Shown: in pieces, positions 1-7,958 of the stretch
Position numbering within the stretch: position 1 is the stretch's first letter
How the letters are laid out: the number at the start of each line of letters is the position of its first letter
NCBI GenBank assembly: GCA_040002995.1
Contig: JBDUDK010000028.1
Coordinates: 1 to 34,442, forward strand
Source: JBDUDK01 sp040002995
Lineage (GTDB): Bacteria; Actinomycetota; Acidimicrobiia; Acidimicrobiales; Ilumatobacteraceae
Reading direction: 5' to 3'
DNA length: 34,442 bases
Program-made: the position numbers and the translations under genes
The notes under the pieces: generated by a model
The model's database searches: none
What the model saw: the letters and a program-made list of their open reading frames with translations, nothing else
Told to the model about the DNA's origin: nothing

Positions 1-283
1 CGAGGCGCCGGAACGCGCTGGCGTGAAGGATCCGGTCACGGTCGCGTTCGAAGCAGGTGCGGATGGCGTCGGGCTCCTCCGAGCGCAGCCGGGCTCCGGC
101 GCCGTCCGCCCGGGTGGCGCCTTCGGTGAGGGTGGCGGCCTCGCGCTCTTCGCGACCCTGGCGGTCGTACCGGGCGCCCGGGCGGGCCCCCGCGTGCGAT
201 CCGCTGTGGGCGAGGATCAGCCCGCCGACGGGCTCCCCGGCCATGGTCCCCGCCCATCGCGCAGCACGGGTGTCCTCAGGCAT
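1..283 (-). CDS. dgt: dGTPase-like HD-domain triphosphohydrolase, N-terminal part
   Basis: Partial gene running off the left edge; only the first 94 residues are present. The last visible residues read FERDRDRILHASAFRRL, which matches the N-terminal signature of deoxyguanosinetriphosphate triphosphohydrolases just before the HD metal site. In that family the enzyme hydrolyses dGTP (or other dNTPs) to the nucleoside and triphosphate and helps balance the dNTP pool. The HD catalytic residues lie outside the window. The first in-frame ATG after an in-frame stop is at 283; a second ATG at 244 is also possible. The N-terminal 35 or so residues are poorly conserved in this family and do not decide the start. 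A box TACGGT (309 to 304, minus strand) could be its -10. Confidence 0.8.
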   Translation of the reverse strand, partial: MPEDTRAARWAGTMAGEPVGGLILAHSGSHAGARPGARYDRQGREEREAATLTEGATRADGAGARLRSEEPDAIRTCFERDRDRILHASAFRRL

Positions 284-383
284 GGCCGCTACTCACCGGG
301 CGGACCGTAGCGGCGGATTTGTCGAAATCTTGAGGCGACTGGGCCTTCCGTCGGCCGTATAACTACGTATCTCGGTGGCATAG

Positions 384-396
384 TCACTGACAGTGA
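384..396. promoter_or_regulatory. 13-bp palindrome upstream of the Tad-like operon
   Basis: TCACTG-A-CAGTGA is a perfect inverted repeat with a single central base. It lies 61 bases upstream of the first TadE start, in the 174-base gap between the divergent dgt and TadE genes. An AT-rich stretch (TATAAC at 358-363) lies just upstream and could be a -10. A dimeric regulator binding site is a reasonable reading, but nothing else in the sequence proves it. The rest of the gap shows only an SD-like GGCGGAG before the TadE start. Confidence 0.35.
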
Positions 397-457
397 GATG
401 TCGCGCTCACCGCGGGTGTGTGGGGGCAGAAGTTCTTCGAAAAAGATCGGCGGAGAC

Positions 458-1651
458 ATGACGAAGTGCAGGGCCCGCATCCGGCGGTGGCGGCGTCGCC
501 TAGGCGTGCGCGCCCGGGATACCCGCGGCGCCGTCCTCGTCGAATTCGCCATCATCGTGCCGATCCTGCTCGTTCCCCTCCTGGTAGGCGTGCTCGAGTA
601 CGGCTTTCTCTGGAACAAGGTCCACACGCTGGAATCAGCGTCGCGCGCCGGCGCCCGCGTCGGGGCCACGGGCTGCTTGCACGACGCCGGCGTGGCCGAC
701 GGCTGCGACAACGGCAACAAAGAGACCGACGACATGAACGTCCTGGCCGCCGTGAACGCGGCTCTGGGCAACCTCCGTGGCGATGTCCTTTACATCGTGG
801 TGTACCGGGCCGATGCACCTGGTGGAGCGCCGACGCCGACCTGCGCGGCCGGCATTCCAAGCAGCTCGGACGGCAGCGGATGGTGCAACGTGTATGACCC
901 GACAGACATGGCGGCTGCGGCGGCAGGGAACGCGTCCCCCTTCTCGTGCACGACCAAGTCTCAGTACTGGTGTCCGACCGCCCGGCGCCGCGGGCAGATC
1001 GGACAGGACTACCTCGGTGTGTACATCGCGTCGAATCACAACTACGTGACGTCGTTCTGGGGTTCGAACCGCAGCGTGTCCGACGACGCGGTGTTCCGCA
1101 TGGAACCGAACCCGTTCGGCATCAACGCCCCGTTGGTGACGCCGGGTCCGGGCTCCACGACCACGACGGCGGCCCCGACCACGACCACGACCACCGCGCC
1201 GACGACAACGACCTCGAGCACCACCACGACGTCATCGACGACGACCACGAGCTCTACCACGACCTCGAGCACCACCACCACGACAACGACGCGGCCGACG
1301 ACGACGACGACGCGGGCGACGACGACGACGACGCGGGCGACCACGACGACGACACGGGCGACGACGACGACAACCGGCGGGGCCGCAACGACCACGACGT
1401 CGTCTACGACGACCACCACTCGTCCGACCACGACGACCACGCGGGCGACCACGACGACGACGCGGGCGACGACGACCACGACGGCGGCCCCGACGACGAC
1501 GACGCGGGCCACGACGACTACAACCGTCGCGACCACGACGACCACGACGTTGCCGACTACGACCACCACACGGGCAACCACGACCACGACGGCCGCCACC
1601 ACAACGACCACACGGCCGACGACGACAACGACCATCCCGATCTGCTGCTGA
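458..1651 (+). CDS. TadE-like pseudopilin with long Thr-rich C-terminal tail
   Basis: A 397-residue protein. Residues 1-23 are Arg-rich, followed by G24-AVLVEF and a hydrophobic helix of about 20 residues. This is the TadE pattern, with Glu at +5 after the putative prepilin-peptidase site. TadE proteins are minor pseudopilins of Tad/Flp pili, anchored in the membrane with the C-terminus outside. Residues about 50-230 form a Cys-containing extracellular domain resembling the next gene product (both have CNVY followed by P-x-D). From residue 234 to the end the protein is almost entirely Thr, interrupted by Arg, Ala, Pro and Ser, and it finishes in IPICC. The start at 458 is preferred over an upstream ATG at 398 because GGCGGAG precedes it and the TadE signal then sits near the N-terminus. 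The stop is one base from the next start, so this is the first gene of a three-gene operon. Function of the tail is unknown. Confidence 0.82.
   Translation: MTKCRARIRRWRRRLGVRARDTRGAVLVEFAIIVPILLVPLLVGVLEYGFLWNKVHTLESASRAGARVGATGCLHDAGVADGCDNGNKETDDMNVLAAVNAALGNLRGDVLYIVVYRADAPGGAPTPTCAAGIPSSSDGSGWCNVYDPTDMAAAAAGNASPFSCTTKSQYWCPTARRRGQIGQDYLGVYIASNHNYVTSFWGSNRSVSDDAVFRMEPNPFGINAPLVTPGPGSTTTTAAPTTTTTTAPTTTTSSTTTTSSTTTTSSTTTSSTTTTTTTRPTTTTTRATTTTTRATTTTTRATTTTTGGAATTTTSSTTTTTRPTTTTTRATTTTTRATTTTTAAPTTTTRATTTTTVATTTTTTLPTTTTTRATTTTTAATTTTTRPTTTTTIPICC
1157..1648 (+). repeat. Degenerate ACN-rich tandem repeat encoding the Thr tail
   Basis: About 492 bases made almost wholly of Thr codons (ACG, ACC, ACA, ACT mixed), broken at roughly six-codon intervals by Arg-Ala, Arg-Pro, Ala-Pro, Ser-Ser or Val-Ala. 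It stays in frame and ends five codons before the TadE stop. The repeat unit is imperfect at the DNA level, so length change by slippage is possible but not shown. The opposite strand reads as a Val-rich ORF, which is a by-product of the repeat. Confidence 0.9.
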
Positions 1652-1652
1652 C

Positions 1653-2288
1653 ATGACACGAGCCGCAAGTCGTGCTGGTCGACCTCGTCGGTTCCGTGGT
1701 GATCACGGAGCGACGATTGTCGAAGCCGCGTTCGTCACCCCGGTGTTCTTTCTCCTTGTGTTCGGCATCATGGAGTTCGGCTGGCTCTACAAGGACTGGA
1801 TGTCGGTGGCGAACGCGTCACACGACGGCGCCCGCGAAGGCAGCGCCTCAGGCGTCGACGCGTATGCCGACTACAACATCCTCTTTGTCATCCAGCGCTC
1901 GCTCGCCGCGCTGAGCAAGAACGTCGACTACATCATCGTGTTCAAGGCCTCAGGCCCGAACGACCCAGTGCCGGGGGCGTGCAAGGCCGTCGCGGACGCC
2001 GGACTCCGTGGGGTCCCTAGCAAATGCAACGTGTATTACCCCGCCGACTGGAACGCGCCGTCCTACGGGCAGTCGAGCTTCGGCTACGACGCCGTGGCTA
2101 ACCCGAATCCTGCCCTTCTCGACCTCAACTGGCCGGGACTTTCCCGAAGTGATCACAAGACGGACCCCGGACCCGATTGGTTGGGCGTGTTCGTGCAGGC
2201 CACCCACGACTCCCTCACGGGCATCTCGGCCGGCAACCAGGTCCTCACCAAGACATCCGTCATCCAGATCGAGGCCACCCGGAAATGA
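1653..2288 (+). CDS. TadE-like pseudopilin, second paralogue
   Basis: A 211-residue protein with a basic N-terminus, then G19-ATIVE and a hydrophobic helix (VTPVFFLLVFGIMEFGWLY), giving Glu at +5 after the putative cleavage glycine as in TadE. The extracellular part shares landmarks with the upstream protein, including CNVYYPADW and D-W/Y-LGV near the C-terminus. The two genes therefore look like a tandem duplication, and this copy lacks the Thr tail. The start lies one base after the upstream stop, and its own stop TGA overlaps the next ATG (ATGA at 2285-2288), so translation is probably coupled. Family role: minor pseudopilin or surface component of a Tad/Flp-type system. Confidence 0.82.
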   Translation: MTRAASRAGRPRRFRGDHGATIVEAAFVTPVFFLLVFGIMEFGWLYKDWMSVANASHDGAREGSASGVDAYADYNILFVIQRSLAALSKNVDYIIVFKASGPNDPVPGACKAVADAGLRGVPSKCNVYYPADWNAPSYGQSSFGYDAVANPNPALLDLNWPGLSRSDHKTDPGPDWLGVFVQATHDSLTGISAGNQVLTKTSVIQIEATRK

Positions 2289-3955
2289 GCAGGATCGCGA
2301 TCGTTCGGCGCGCTCGTCGGCGCGAAGAGGGCTACGTCCTCGTCATGACCGCGCTCATGCTTCTGGGCCTGATGGTCATGGCGGCATTCACGATCGACGT
2401 TGGCCTCTGGTACTCGCGGGCGAACCGACTGCAGCGCGCGGCTGACGCCGCCGCACTGGCGGGCGTGACATATATGCCGAACCTCACCGAGGCGTATGCC
2501 GTCGCGTTGGACACGGCCAAGAAGAACGGCTTCGATCCCGCCAACCTTCAGTTGAACGTCCAGCCGGCGTCTGTTCCCGGCGCCCCTCGGCGTCTCAACG
2601 TGACCCTCACCGACACCAACGTGCCCGCGATCTTCGGCAGCATGCTGATGAACAACATCTCGATCACCCGGTCTGCCACCGCCGAATATGTGTCGCAGGT
2701 GCCCGTCGGAAGTCCCTTGAACGCCATCGGCACAGGTGACCAGCCGGGCTACCTCCCTGGAGGCGGCGCCCAGAACTTCTATCTCGCTGTCGGCGGCTAC
2801 TGCACGGCCAAAGAGGACGGCGACCGGTTCCTCAGCTTCTACGACGGCAACCGTCAGCAGACACCGAGCAACACGTACGCGTGCAATCCGATCAACCATC
2901 CAAACCCCGCTCAGGTGGTGCAGAACATCGACTACCGGCCCGAGGGCTACGACTACATCGTTCACATCCCGTGCGGCATCCCCGACCCCACGATTCCGTG
3001 CGCACCGGGCACGACAGCCACGGCCGACACCAAGGTCCAGCTCTACGACCCTGAGTACCAGCCCCGCGACCCGCAGGTGCCCACCGACCTGCGAGGCGAT
3101 CAGAAGCTGGCACTCCAATCTCATCCTGACTACCCGAACATCGCCGTGACGACGACGTTCGAGGTGTGGGACACCAACTACACCCCTACCAACCCCACCG
3201 ACGACATCCGCGTGTTCACGAAGACCTTCACAACGTGCAACGGCGATGGGGTAGTGACCTGCGTGCCCACGTGGGAAGACTTTTACACGATCCCCAATGG
3301 TGCCAAGGCGGGCAACTGGAAAGTGCGGGTCTACACGCAGGCCCTCGAGCCCAAGAGCTACGGCGTGAACGCGTTCAGCATTCGGGCCGCCAAGGGCGGC
3401 ATCTGGGCGCTCTGCGACGGCCGCGTCGACGGGACGTGCCCCGGTGTAGCGGGCGACTCGAACCTCGCCGTGCTGCTGAACATCCCGGCCGTCGCCACGT
3501 TCTACCTCGCTCGCTTCGCGCCCGCGGCTGAGTTTCGCGGCAAGCAGGTGCAACTCTTCCTGTGGGACGCCGGTGAGCGGGCCGACACCATTCAGATTCT
3601 CGACAACAACGGAAACGCCGTGCCCTTCCAGTACCAGACCTGGGCCCCCGGCATCGTCGGCTACCCCGACGACACCGCAATCCCCCTCGGCGGTGCGGTA
3701 ACGGCGCTCCCTGTGAATGGCGGAATGTTGTCGCCGACGCCCGGCTGGGCCCCGGCCACCCGCTTCAATCAGCAGAAGTTCAACGACCGCATGTTGTCGA
3801 TCCTGCTCGACATCCCCACGGACTACGGCCTGTCGGGACCCTTGAGCAACGATGGCTGGTGGCAGATCCGCTACACCGCCTCGACTCCTCTAAAGGACCT
3901 GTCGACATGGTCGGTCACGCTGTTGGGCGACCCCGTGCACCTCGTGCGCGGCTAA
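2285..3955 (+). CDS. TadG-like secreted or anchored protein
   Basis: A 556-residue protein. Near the N-terminus, EEGYVLVMTALMLLGLMVM and FTIDVGLWYSRANRLQRAADAAALAG match the TadE/TadG N-terminal domain (a hydrophobic helix followed by the conserved D-x-G-x-x-Y and AADAAALAG). The remaining roughly 480 residues are hydrophilic and probably beta-rich, with several Cys; I see no von Willebrand DxSxS site, which some TadG proteins have. Start chosen at 2285 because it overlaps the upstream stop as ATGA. The in-frame ORF opens earlier (2177), but that part is a shadow of the TadE gene. It is the last gene of the operon. No TadA ATPase, TadB/C or prepilin peptidase is in this window, so the assembly machinery, if any, is elsewhere. 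Confidence 0.78.
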   Translation: MSRIAIVRRARRREEGYVLVMTALMLLGLMVMAAFTIDVGLWYSRANRLQRAADAAALAGVTYMPNLTEAYAVALDTAKKNGFDPANLQLNVQPASVPGAPRRLNVTLTDTNVPAIFGSMLMNNISITRSATAEYVSQVPVGSPLNAIGTGDQPGYLPGGGAQNFYLAVGGYCTAKEDGDRFLSFYDGNRQQTPSNTYACNPINHPNPAQVVQNIDYRPEGYDYIVHIPCGIPDPTIPCAPGTTATADTKVQLYDPEYQPRDPQVPTDLRGDQKLALQSHPDYPNIAVTTTFEVWDTNYTPTNPTDDIRVFTKTFTTCNGDGVVTCVPTWEDFYTIPNGAKAGNWKVRVYTQALEPKSYGVNAFSIRAAKGGIWALCDGRVDGTCPGVAGDSNLAVLLNIPAVATFYLARFAPAAEFRGKQVQLFLWDAGERADTIQILDNNGNAVPFQYQTWAPGIVGYPDDTAIPLGGAVTALPVNGGMLSPTPGWAPATRFNQQKFNDRMLSILLDIPTDYGLSGPLSNDGWWQIRYTASTPLKDLSTWSVTLLGDPVHLVRG

Positions 3956-3990
3956 GCAGGGTCACCAAAATAGGCACCAGCCGCCTGCTT
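3954..3990. other. Inverted repeat between TadG and the DUF2079 gene
   Basis: AAGCAGG (3954-3960) and CCTGCTT (3984-3990) are perfect 7-bp arms around a 23-base loop that starts at the TadG stop codon. There is no T-run after it, so it is at best a weak terminator, or it may be chance. A TAGGCA box inside the loop (3971-3976) could serve as a -10 for the next gene. Confidence 0.25.
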
Positions 3991-4000
3991 CACTGACGGT

Positions 4001-5500
4001 GTGCGCCGCCTGCGGGATCGTTGCCGGGAGGAGCCCGGTCTTGCGATAGTGGCCGCCGCCATCGTCTTGTGGGTCGGGTTTCTTTACCTCGACGTGTGGC
4101 GACGTCACGATCGCTTCGGCACGTTCGACAACGACCTCGGCTTTCACACCCAGTACGTCTGGCTTCTCGCGCGGGGCAAGGTTTTCTCGACGATCCTCGG
4201 GCTGCCGGCCTTCGGTCATAACGCGACGTTCGGCTACTTCCTCTTCGCGCCGCTCTCGTGGATAGGCCTGGGCGGCCCCCAAGTCCTCGACTTCGTACAG
4301 GCCGTCATCGTCGCCCTCGGTGCGGTGCCCGTCTACGGGCTGGCCCGCCGCCGGCTCGGCGCCGGATGGGCGGCCACGGCGCTCGCGCTCGCGTACCTCT
4401 TGCATCCCGTCGTGCAAGGCAACGTCTGGGAGACGTTCCACCCCGAGGCCATGGCGATGACCCCACTCTTGTGGGCCTACGTGTCGGCCGACGCCCGGCG
4501 CTGGCGGCCGTACGTGATCGCCATCGCGCTCGCGATCATTTGGAAGTCCGATGTCGCGCTCTTCGTCGCGGTGCTCGGCGTCTACGTCGCCATCCGATGG
4601 CATCGCCGCATCGGGGTGATCACCGCCATCTTCGGTGCGGCCTGGTTCGTGTTCGTGGTCGCGGTGATGATCCCGGGTTTCGCGGGCGGCGGCACCGTCT
4701 TCGGTCCGTTGTATGGCGACCTCGGCGCCACGCCCCTCGAGGTGGCCGGCACCGCCTTCCAACACCCGGGGAAGATCGTCCGTCAGCTTGGGCGAGCCAA
4801 GCCCGATCGCTACGCGCGCGACCTGCTCGCGCCGTACGGCTTCGTCCCGCTGTTGGGCGCGCCCGCGTTGACGCTCGGGCTACCGCAGAACGCCATTAGC
4901 TTGCTGTCCGACCGCGACTTCACGCGAGATCCGTTCGACAATCCCCACTACCAGGCGCTCCCCCTCGTCGCCCTAACGCTCGCGCTCGTGGAGGGCGTGG
5001 CATTCATCTCACGACGGCGGCCGTCGCTGCGGTCGCCGGTTTTGGCCGCGGTTACCGGCTCTGCGCTCGCGGCAACCGTCGCGTGGGGCCCCCTGCCCAT
5101 CGGGGTGCGTTACCACCATTATTGGGTGGCCGACCACGATCCCCTGCGTCACGCGAAGGAGCTCGCGGTTGCGCTTCCCGGAGCCCACGACGCCGTCAGC
5201 GCGCAGTATCTTCTCGTGCCGCATCTCGCGCAGCGCGACGTCGTCTATTCGTTCCCCAACCCCTGGCGACAGGTGTTCTACGGGATCGAGGGCACCCGGC
5301 GCCCCGACCCCACCGTTGTGAAATGGATCGTGATGGACGAGACGGTTCTCTCCGAGGGCGACAAGCCGCTGTACGACTGCATCATGCAGTCCGGCGCGTT
5401 CCGGGAGGTCTATCGGGAAGGTGCGCTCGTCGCGGCCGAGCGGATGCCCGCGCGGAACAGTGTCGCGGCGGCCGACCTCGCGTGTCGAGATCAGCCCTGA
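4001..5500 (+). CDS. DUF2079 family multi-pass membrane protein
   Basis: A 499-residue polytopic membrane protein. Recognisable DUF2079 features include an early first-loop acidic motif (FDNDLGFHTQYVWLLARG), then GHNATFGYFLFAPL, a WETFHPEAMAMTPLL segment, and WKSDVAL at the position of the family's KED motif. The overall plan resembles GT-C fold glycosyltransferases (acidic first loop, many helices, soluble C-terminal part), but no substrate is known for this family. Starts with GTG at 4001; no clear Shine-Dalgarno is visible, so a slightly later start is possible. It converges with the next gene, and the two stop regions overlap by 10 bases. Likely role, by inference only: modification of envelope polymers with lipid-linked sugars. 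Confidence 0.75.
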   Translation: MRRLRDRCREEPGLAIVAAAIVLWVGFLYLDVWRRHDRFGTFDNDLGFHTQYVWLLARGKVFSTILGLPAFGHNATFGYFLFAPLSWIGLGGPQVLDFVQAVIVALGAVPVYGLARRRLGAGWAATALALAYLLHPVVQGNVWETFHPEAMAMTPLLWAYVSADARRWRPYVIAIALAIIWKSDVALFVAVLGVYVAIRWHRRIGVITAIFGAAWFVFVVAVMIPGFAGGGTVFGPLYGDLGATPLEVAGTAFQHPGKIVRQLGRAKPDRYARDLLAPYGFVPLLGAPALTLGLPQNAISLLSDRDFTRDPFDNPHYQALPLVALTLALVEGVAFISRRRPSLRSPVLAAVTGSALAATVAWGPLPIGVRYHHYWVADHDPLRHAKELAVALPGAHDAVSAQYLLVPHLAQRDVVYSFPNPWRQVFYGIEGTRRPDPTVVKWIVMDETVLSEGDKPLYDCIMQSGAFREVYREGALVAAERMPARNSVAAADLACRDQP

Positions 5501-7830
5501 GCGGCCGGCTCGCGCCGGCGGTCGCGGCGGGCAAGTAGCACGAGGCCGACCACGCCGAGGCCGGTGAGCACCATGCCCACCCACTCAGGGCTAGTCCGGT
5601 CATAGGTGAGCGTCACGTGCTTGGAGCGCGGGATCACCACCATGAGGTTCGGCGTGACCCGGTATGGACCGTCGGCGCCGTGGGCCGTCCAGTTCGGGAA
5701 GTACGAGATCTTCACGAGCACGGGACTGCCGACGCGATCGACATCGAACGAGAGCTTGTCGGTGTCGTCCATCTTGATGTTGCTGACCACCGCGGTCGGC
5801 GTCTTGTTGAACGGCACGTTGTCGCCGGTCTTGATGTGCGGCCAGGTCTTGGGCCCGCTCGGCGCCGCGAACAGCCGCGCCCCACCGTTCAGCTGCCACG
5901 TCGCAAGACCGGCGTTGGTCCACGTCTTGCCATCGTTCGCGATGCCGGGCTCGATGTAGGGCGTGTGGTCGAGGCCGACGACGAGATCGGATCCGCTGAG
6001 CTGGAACATCACCCACGGCCCCGCGCGGCCCACCTCGGTCAGCTCAGAACGCGCCTGGGCCTGCGTGATCGCCTCGGCCGAGCGCGCCATGTAGTAGCGC
6101 ACGCCCAACGTCTGCATGTGCTCGATGCCGAGGTTGAGGTCGAGGTCGCGCCACTGGTCCTGGAAGCCGAGGATCGGGCGTGATGGCTTGAGGGTGGTCT
6201 CAGATGCCGTGAGGAAATGGAACGGAGTCGTGGCCGACGACTCGAAGTAGAGGCCCTCCATCGACGCGATGCAGCCCTTCGTCCAGTACGGGAGCAACAT
6301 CATCGCGAGCGTGGTGCCGTAGTCGTTGATCTTCTCGTCGTACTCCCACAGCGCCCGTCCGCATCCGTGTTCCTTACCGATTTGACCCATGGTGTCCATC
6401 GTGTCGGCGTATTCAGGCCACGCGGCCTTTTCTTCGTATCCGCTGTAGTTCCATTCGACCCAGCCCTTGCCCGCCCAGTTGGCCGACGCCAAGCCACTCA
6501 GGTGGGCCGAGAGCCCGAACCACGTCGGGTGCCCGGCCTTGTTGTGACCGGTAAACCACAACGTGTTCATGGGAAGGCCGACGAACACCGCGGCGACGGC
6601 GAAGCCGGCGACAGGGACGACGAGACCCCGTGACATCGACGCGCGGGAGCGGCGCACCAGGCCAACGACGGTGGTGCAGGCGTACCAGAAGCCGATCGCC
6701 GCGAGCAGGTGCAGGCACAGGTAGAACAGCGGCAGGAGGCGGGCGTTCCAGAGGCGGCCATTCACGTATCGGAATGCGAAAGCATCTATTGCGGCCATGA
6801 GCCCGATCGTCGCCACGAGGCGGTCGTGGCGACGGGCTCCGCCGACAATCGCGATCGCGGCCAGACCGATGACCCAGCCGAAATGAGCAGGGAACAGCTG
6901 GTCGAGATACGACGTCAGCTTCACCCATCCCATGTCGAACGTGTAGCCGCGCATCACGAAGCAGGGCAGCGCCCAGAAGGCAGTGAGGGCGGCGGCGGTG
7001 GCGAACATGGCAGCGCGCCTCGGAAGCAGCCACCCGCGCGCAGAACGGCGGAACCACACCGCGGCTATGGCCGCGGTGCCGAAGAGGGCGAGGAAGAACA
7101 CAATTAAGTGGCAGAGCATGACAAGCGCGAGGAGTGCGGCCGTGGTGGCGTGGCCCTTGCCGTCGCGCAGTGCTCGAATGAGCATGCCGAAGTACACGAG
7201 GCAGACGCTCAGTGCGATCGAGAACGAGTACTCGCCGGCAAGGGTCGAGGCGATGTTGCCGCCGTAGATGTTCCATGTGGCGTCGAACATGAACGGCAGC
7301 GTGCCTACCGCCAACAGGGCGGGGACGGGGAATGGCGCTCGCACGAGGCGACCGAGCGCCCAGGCGGCGATCGGCAGCGTGAGCAAGCCGAGCACGCTCA
7401 CGAGCTTGAACGCCACGCTGTAGGGGAGCACCACGTCGAGCGCGACGATCATCAACGCGGGGATCACCATGTAGAACTGAAAGGCGGGGAAACCGGCATA
7501 CCAGTCGGGCGTCCAGCCGAACAGCCTCCACTTGGGCAGCAGATGGTCGCGAAGGAAGGCGGGTCCCCACACGTGAGCGCCCATGTCGCCACCCGAGGGC
7601 GTGGTGTCTTTCAGCAGCAGGGTCGGATGGAGGACACGAAGCACCAACAAACAACACGCGCTCACAACAAGGAACGTGATGGCCGTCTCGGGATGCGCTC
7701 TCAGGCGGGCGACGAGCTCACGCAGGGGATCGCGGCGGGTCTCGGGAGGCGCATCACCGGGCGGGGTGGCGATAGAGGAGGCGCCGGGGTCCACCTGCTC
7801 GGGATGGGCTTCATCGACTGTCAGGGTCAT
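5491..7830 (-). CDS. PTPS-related / GT-C-like large membrane protein
   Basis: A 779-residue protein with a cytoplasmic Pro-rich N-terminus (about 50 residues), a first helix near residue 55, then TTPSGGDMGAHVWGPAFLRD and a lumenal W-x-P-x-WYAGFPAFQFY motif, followed by about 12 hydrophobic segments. A soluble domain of about 250 residues comes next, and one last helix near the C-terminus is followed by ARRDRRREP. The GGDMGxH motif and layout match membrane proteins annotated as 6-pyruvoyl-tetrahydropterin-synthase related (Pfam PF10131), which resemble GT-C glycosyltransferases; that name does not imply pterin chemistry. ATG at 7830 is preceded by GGGAGGG with somewhat long spacing. Convergent with the DUF2079 gene (10-base overlap) and divergent from obg. 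Two GT-C-like proteins side by side suggest a shared envelope-glycan role (inference). Confidence 0.68.
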   Translation of the reverse strand: MTLTVDEAHPEQVDPGASSIATPPGDAPPETRRDPLRELVARLRAHPETAITFLVVSACCLLVLRVLHPTLLLKDTTPSGGDMGAHVWGPAFLRDHLLPKWRLFGWTPDWYAGFPAFQFYMVIPALMIVALDVVLPYSVAFKLVSVLGLLTLPIAAWALGRLVRAPFPVPALLAVGTLPFMFDATWNIYGGNIASTLAGEYSFSIALSVCLVYFGMLIRALRDGKGHATTAALLALVMLCHLIVFFLALFGTAAIAAVWFRRSARGWLLPRRAAMFATAAALTAFWALPCFVMRGYTFDMGWVKLTSYLDQLFPAHFGWVIGLAAIAIVGGARRHDRLVATIGLMAAIDAFAFRYVNGRLWNARLLPLFYLCLHLLAAIGFWYACTTVVGLVRRSRASMSRGLVVPVAGFAVAAVFVGLPMNTLWFTGHNKAGHPTWFGLSAHLSGLASANWAGKGWVEWNYSGYEEKAAWPEYADTMDTMGQIGKEHGCGRALWEYDEKINDYGTTLAMMLLPYWTKGCIASMEGLYFESSATTPFHFLTASETTLKPSRPILGFQDQWRDLDLNLGIEHMQTLGVRYYMARSAEAITQAQARSELTEVGRAGPWVMFQLSGSDLVVGLDHTPYIEPGIANDGKTWTNAGLATWQLNGGARLFAAPSGPKTWPHIKTGDNVPFNKTPTAVVSNIKMDDTDKLSFDVDRVGSPVLVKISYFPNWTAHGADGPYRVTPNLMVVIPRSKHVTLTYDRTSPEWVGMVLTGLGVVGLVLLARRDRRREPAAQG

Positions 7831-7851
7831 CGGCTGCGGCCCTCCCGGTGC

Positions 7852-7890
7852 GCCCTCTGCATGTCAGAGGAAATATCGGCACCAGAGGGC
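7852..7890. promoter_or_regulatory. Nested inverted repeats between PTPS-related gene and obg
   Basis: GCCCTCTG (7852-7859) is complementary both to CAGAGG at 7865-7870 (5-base loop) and to CAGAGGGC at 7883-7890 (23-base loop). The two pairings exclude each other. The element lies 21 bases upstream of the minus-strand start at 7830 and about 70 bases upstream of obg. It may be a set of operator half-sites or a switchable leader hairpin for the minus-strand mRNA. Confidence 0.35.
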
Positions 7891-7942
7891 CCGGACTGAG
7901 CAACACGCGGGTATCGGACCCGGCCCGAACAGGTGAGACCGG

Positions 7943-7948
7943 TAGCCT
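7943..7948 (+). promoter_or_regulatory. Putative -10 box of obg
   Basis: TAGCCT lies ten bases upstream of the obg ATG. With the usual six to eight bases from -10 to transcription start, the mRNA would begin within a few bases of the start codon, so a leaderless or near-leaderless transcript is predicted. No Shine-Dalgarno is visible before the ATG, consistent with that. The same TAGNNT style recurs before several other genes here. Confidence 0.5.
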
Positions 7949-7958
7949 CAGTCCACTG

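Noticed and set aside
1061..1070. GGTTCGAACC resembling a tRNA T-arm
   Set aside because: It lies inside the TadE reading frame and no acceptor, D or anticodon arms can be built around it.
1157..1648. CRISPR-like or satellite array
   Set aside because: Units are short and degenerate with no spacers, and the whole tract stays in the Thr reading frame of TadE.
1042..1668. Val-rich minus-strand ORF of 208 residues
   Set aside because: It is the complement of the Thr-codon repeat; composition follows from GT-rich antisense codons and it has no start signal.
2153..3553. 466-residue minus-strand ORF opposite TadG
   Set aside because: No recognisable motifs and no ribosome site; the plus-strand gene shows the TadG N-terminal signature and operon coupling.
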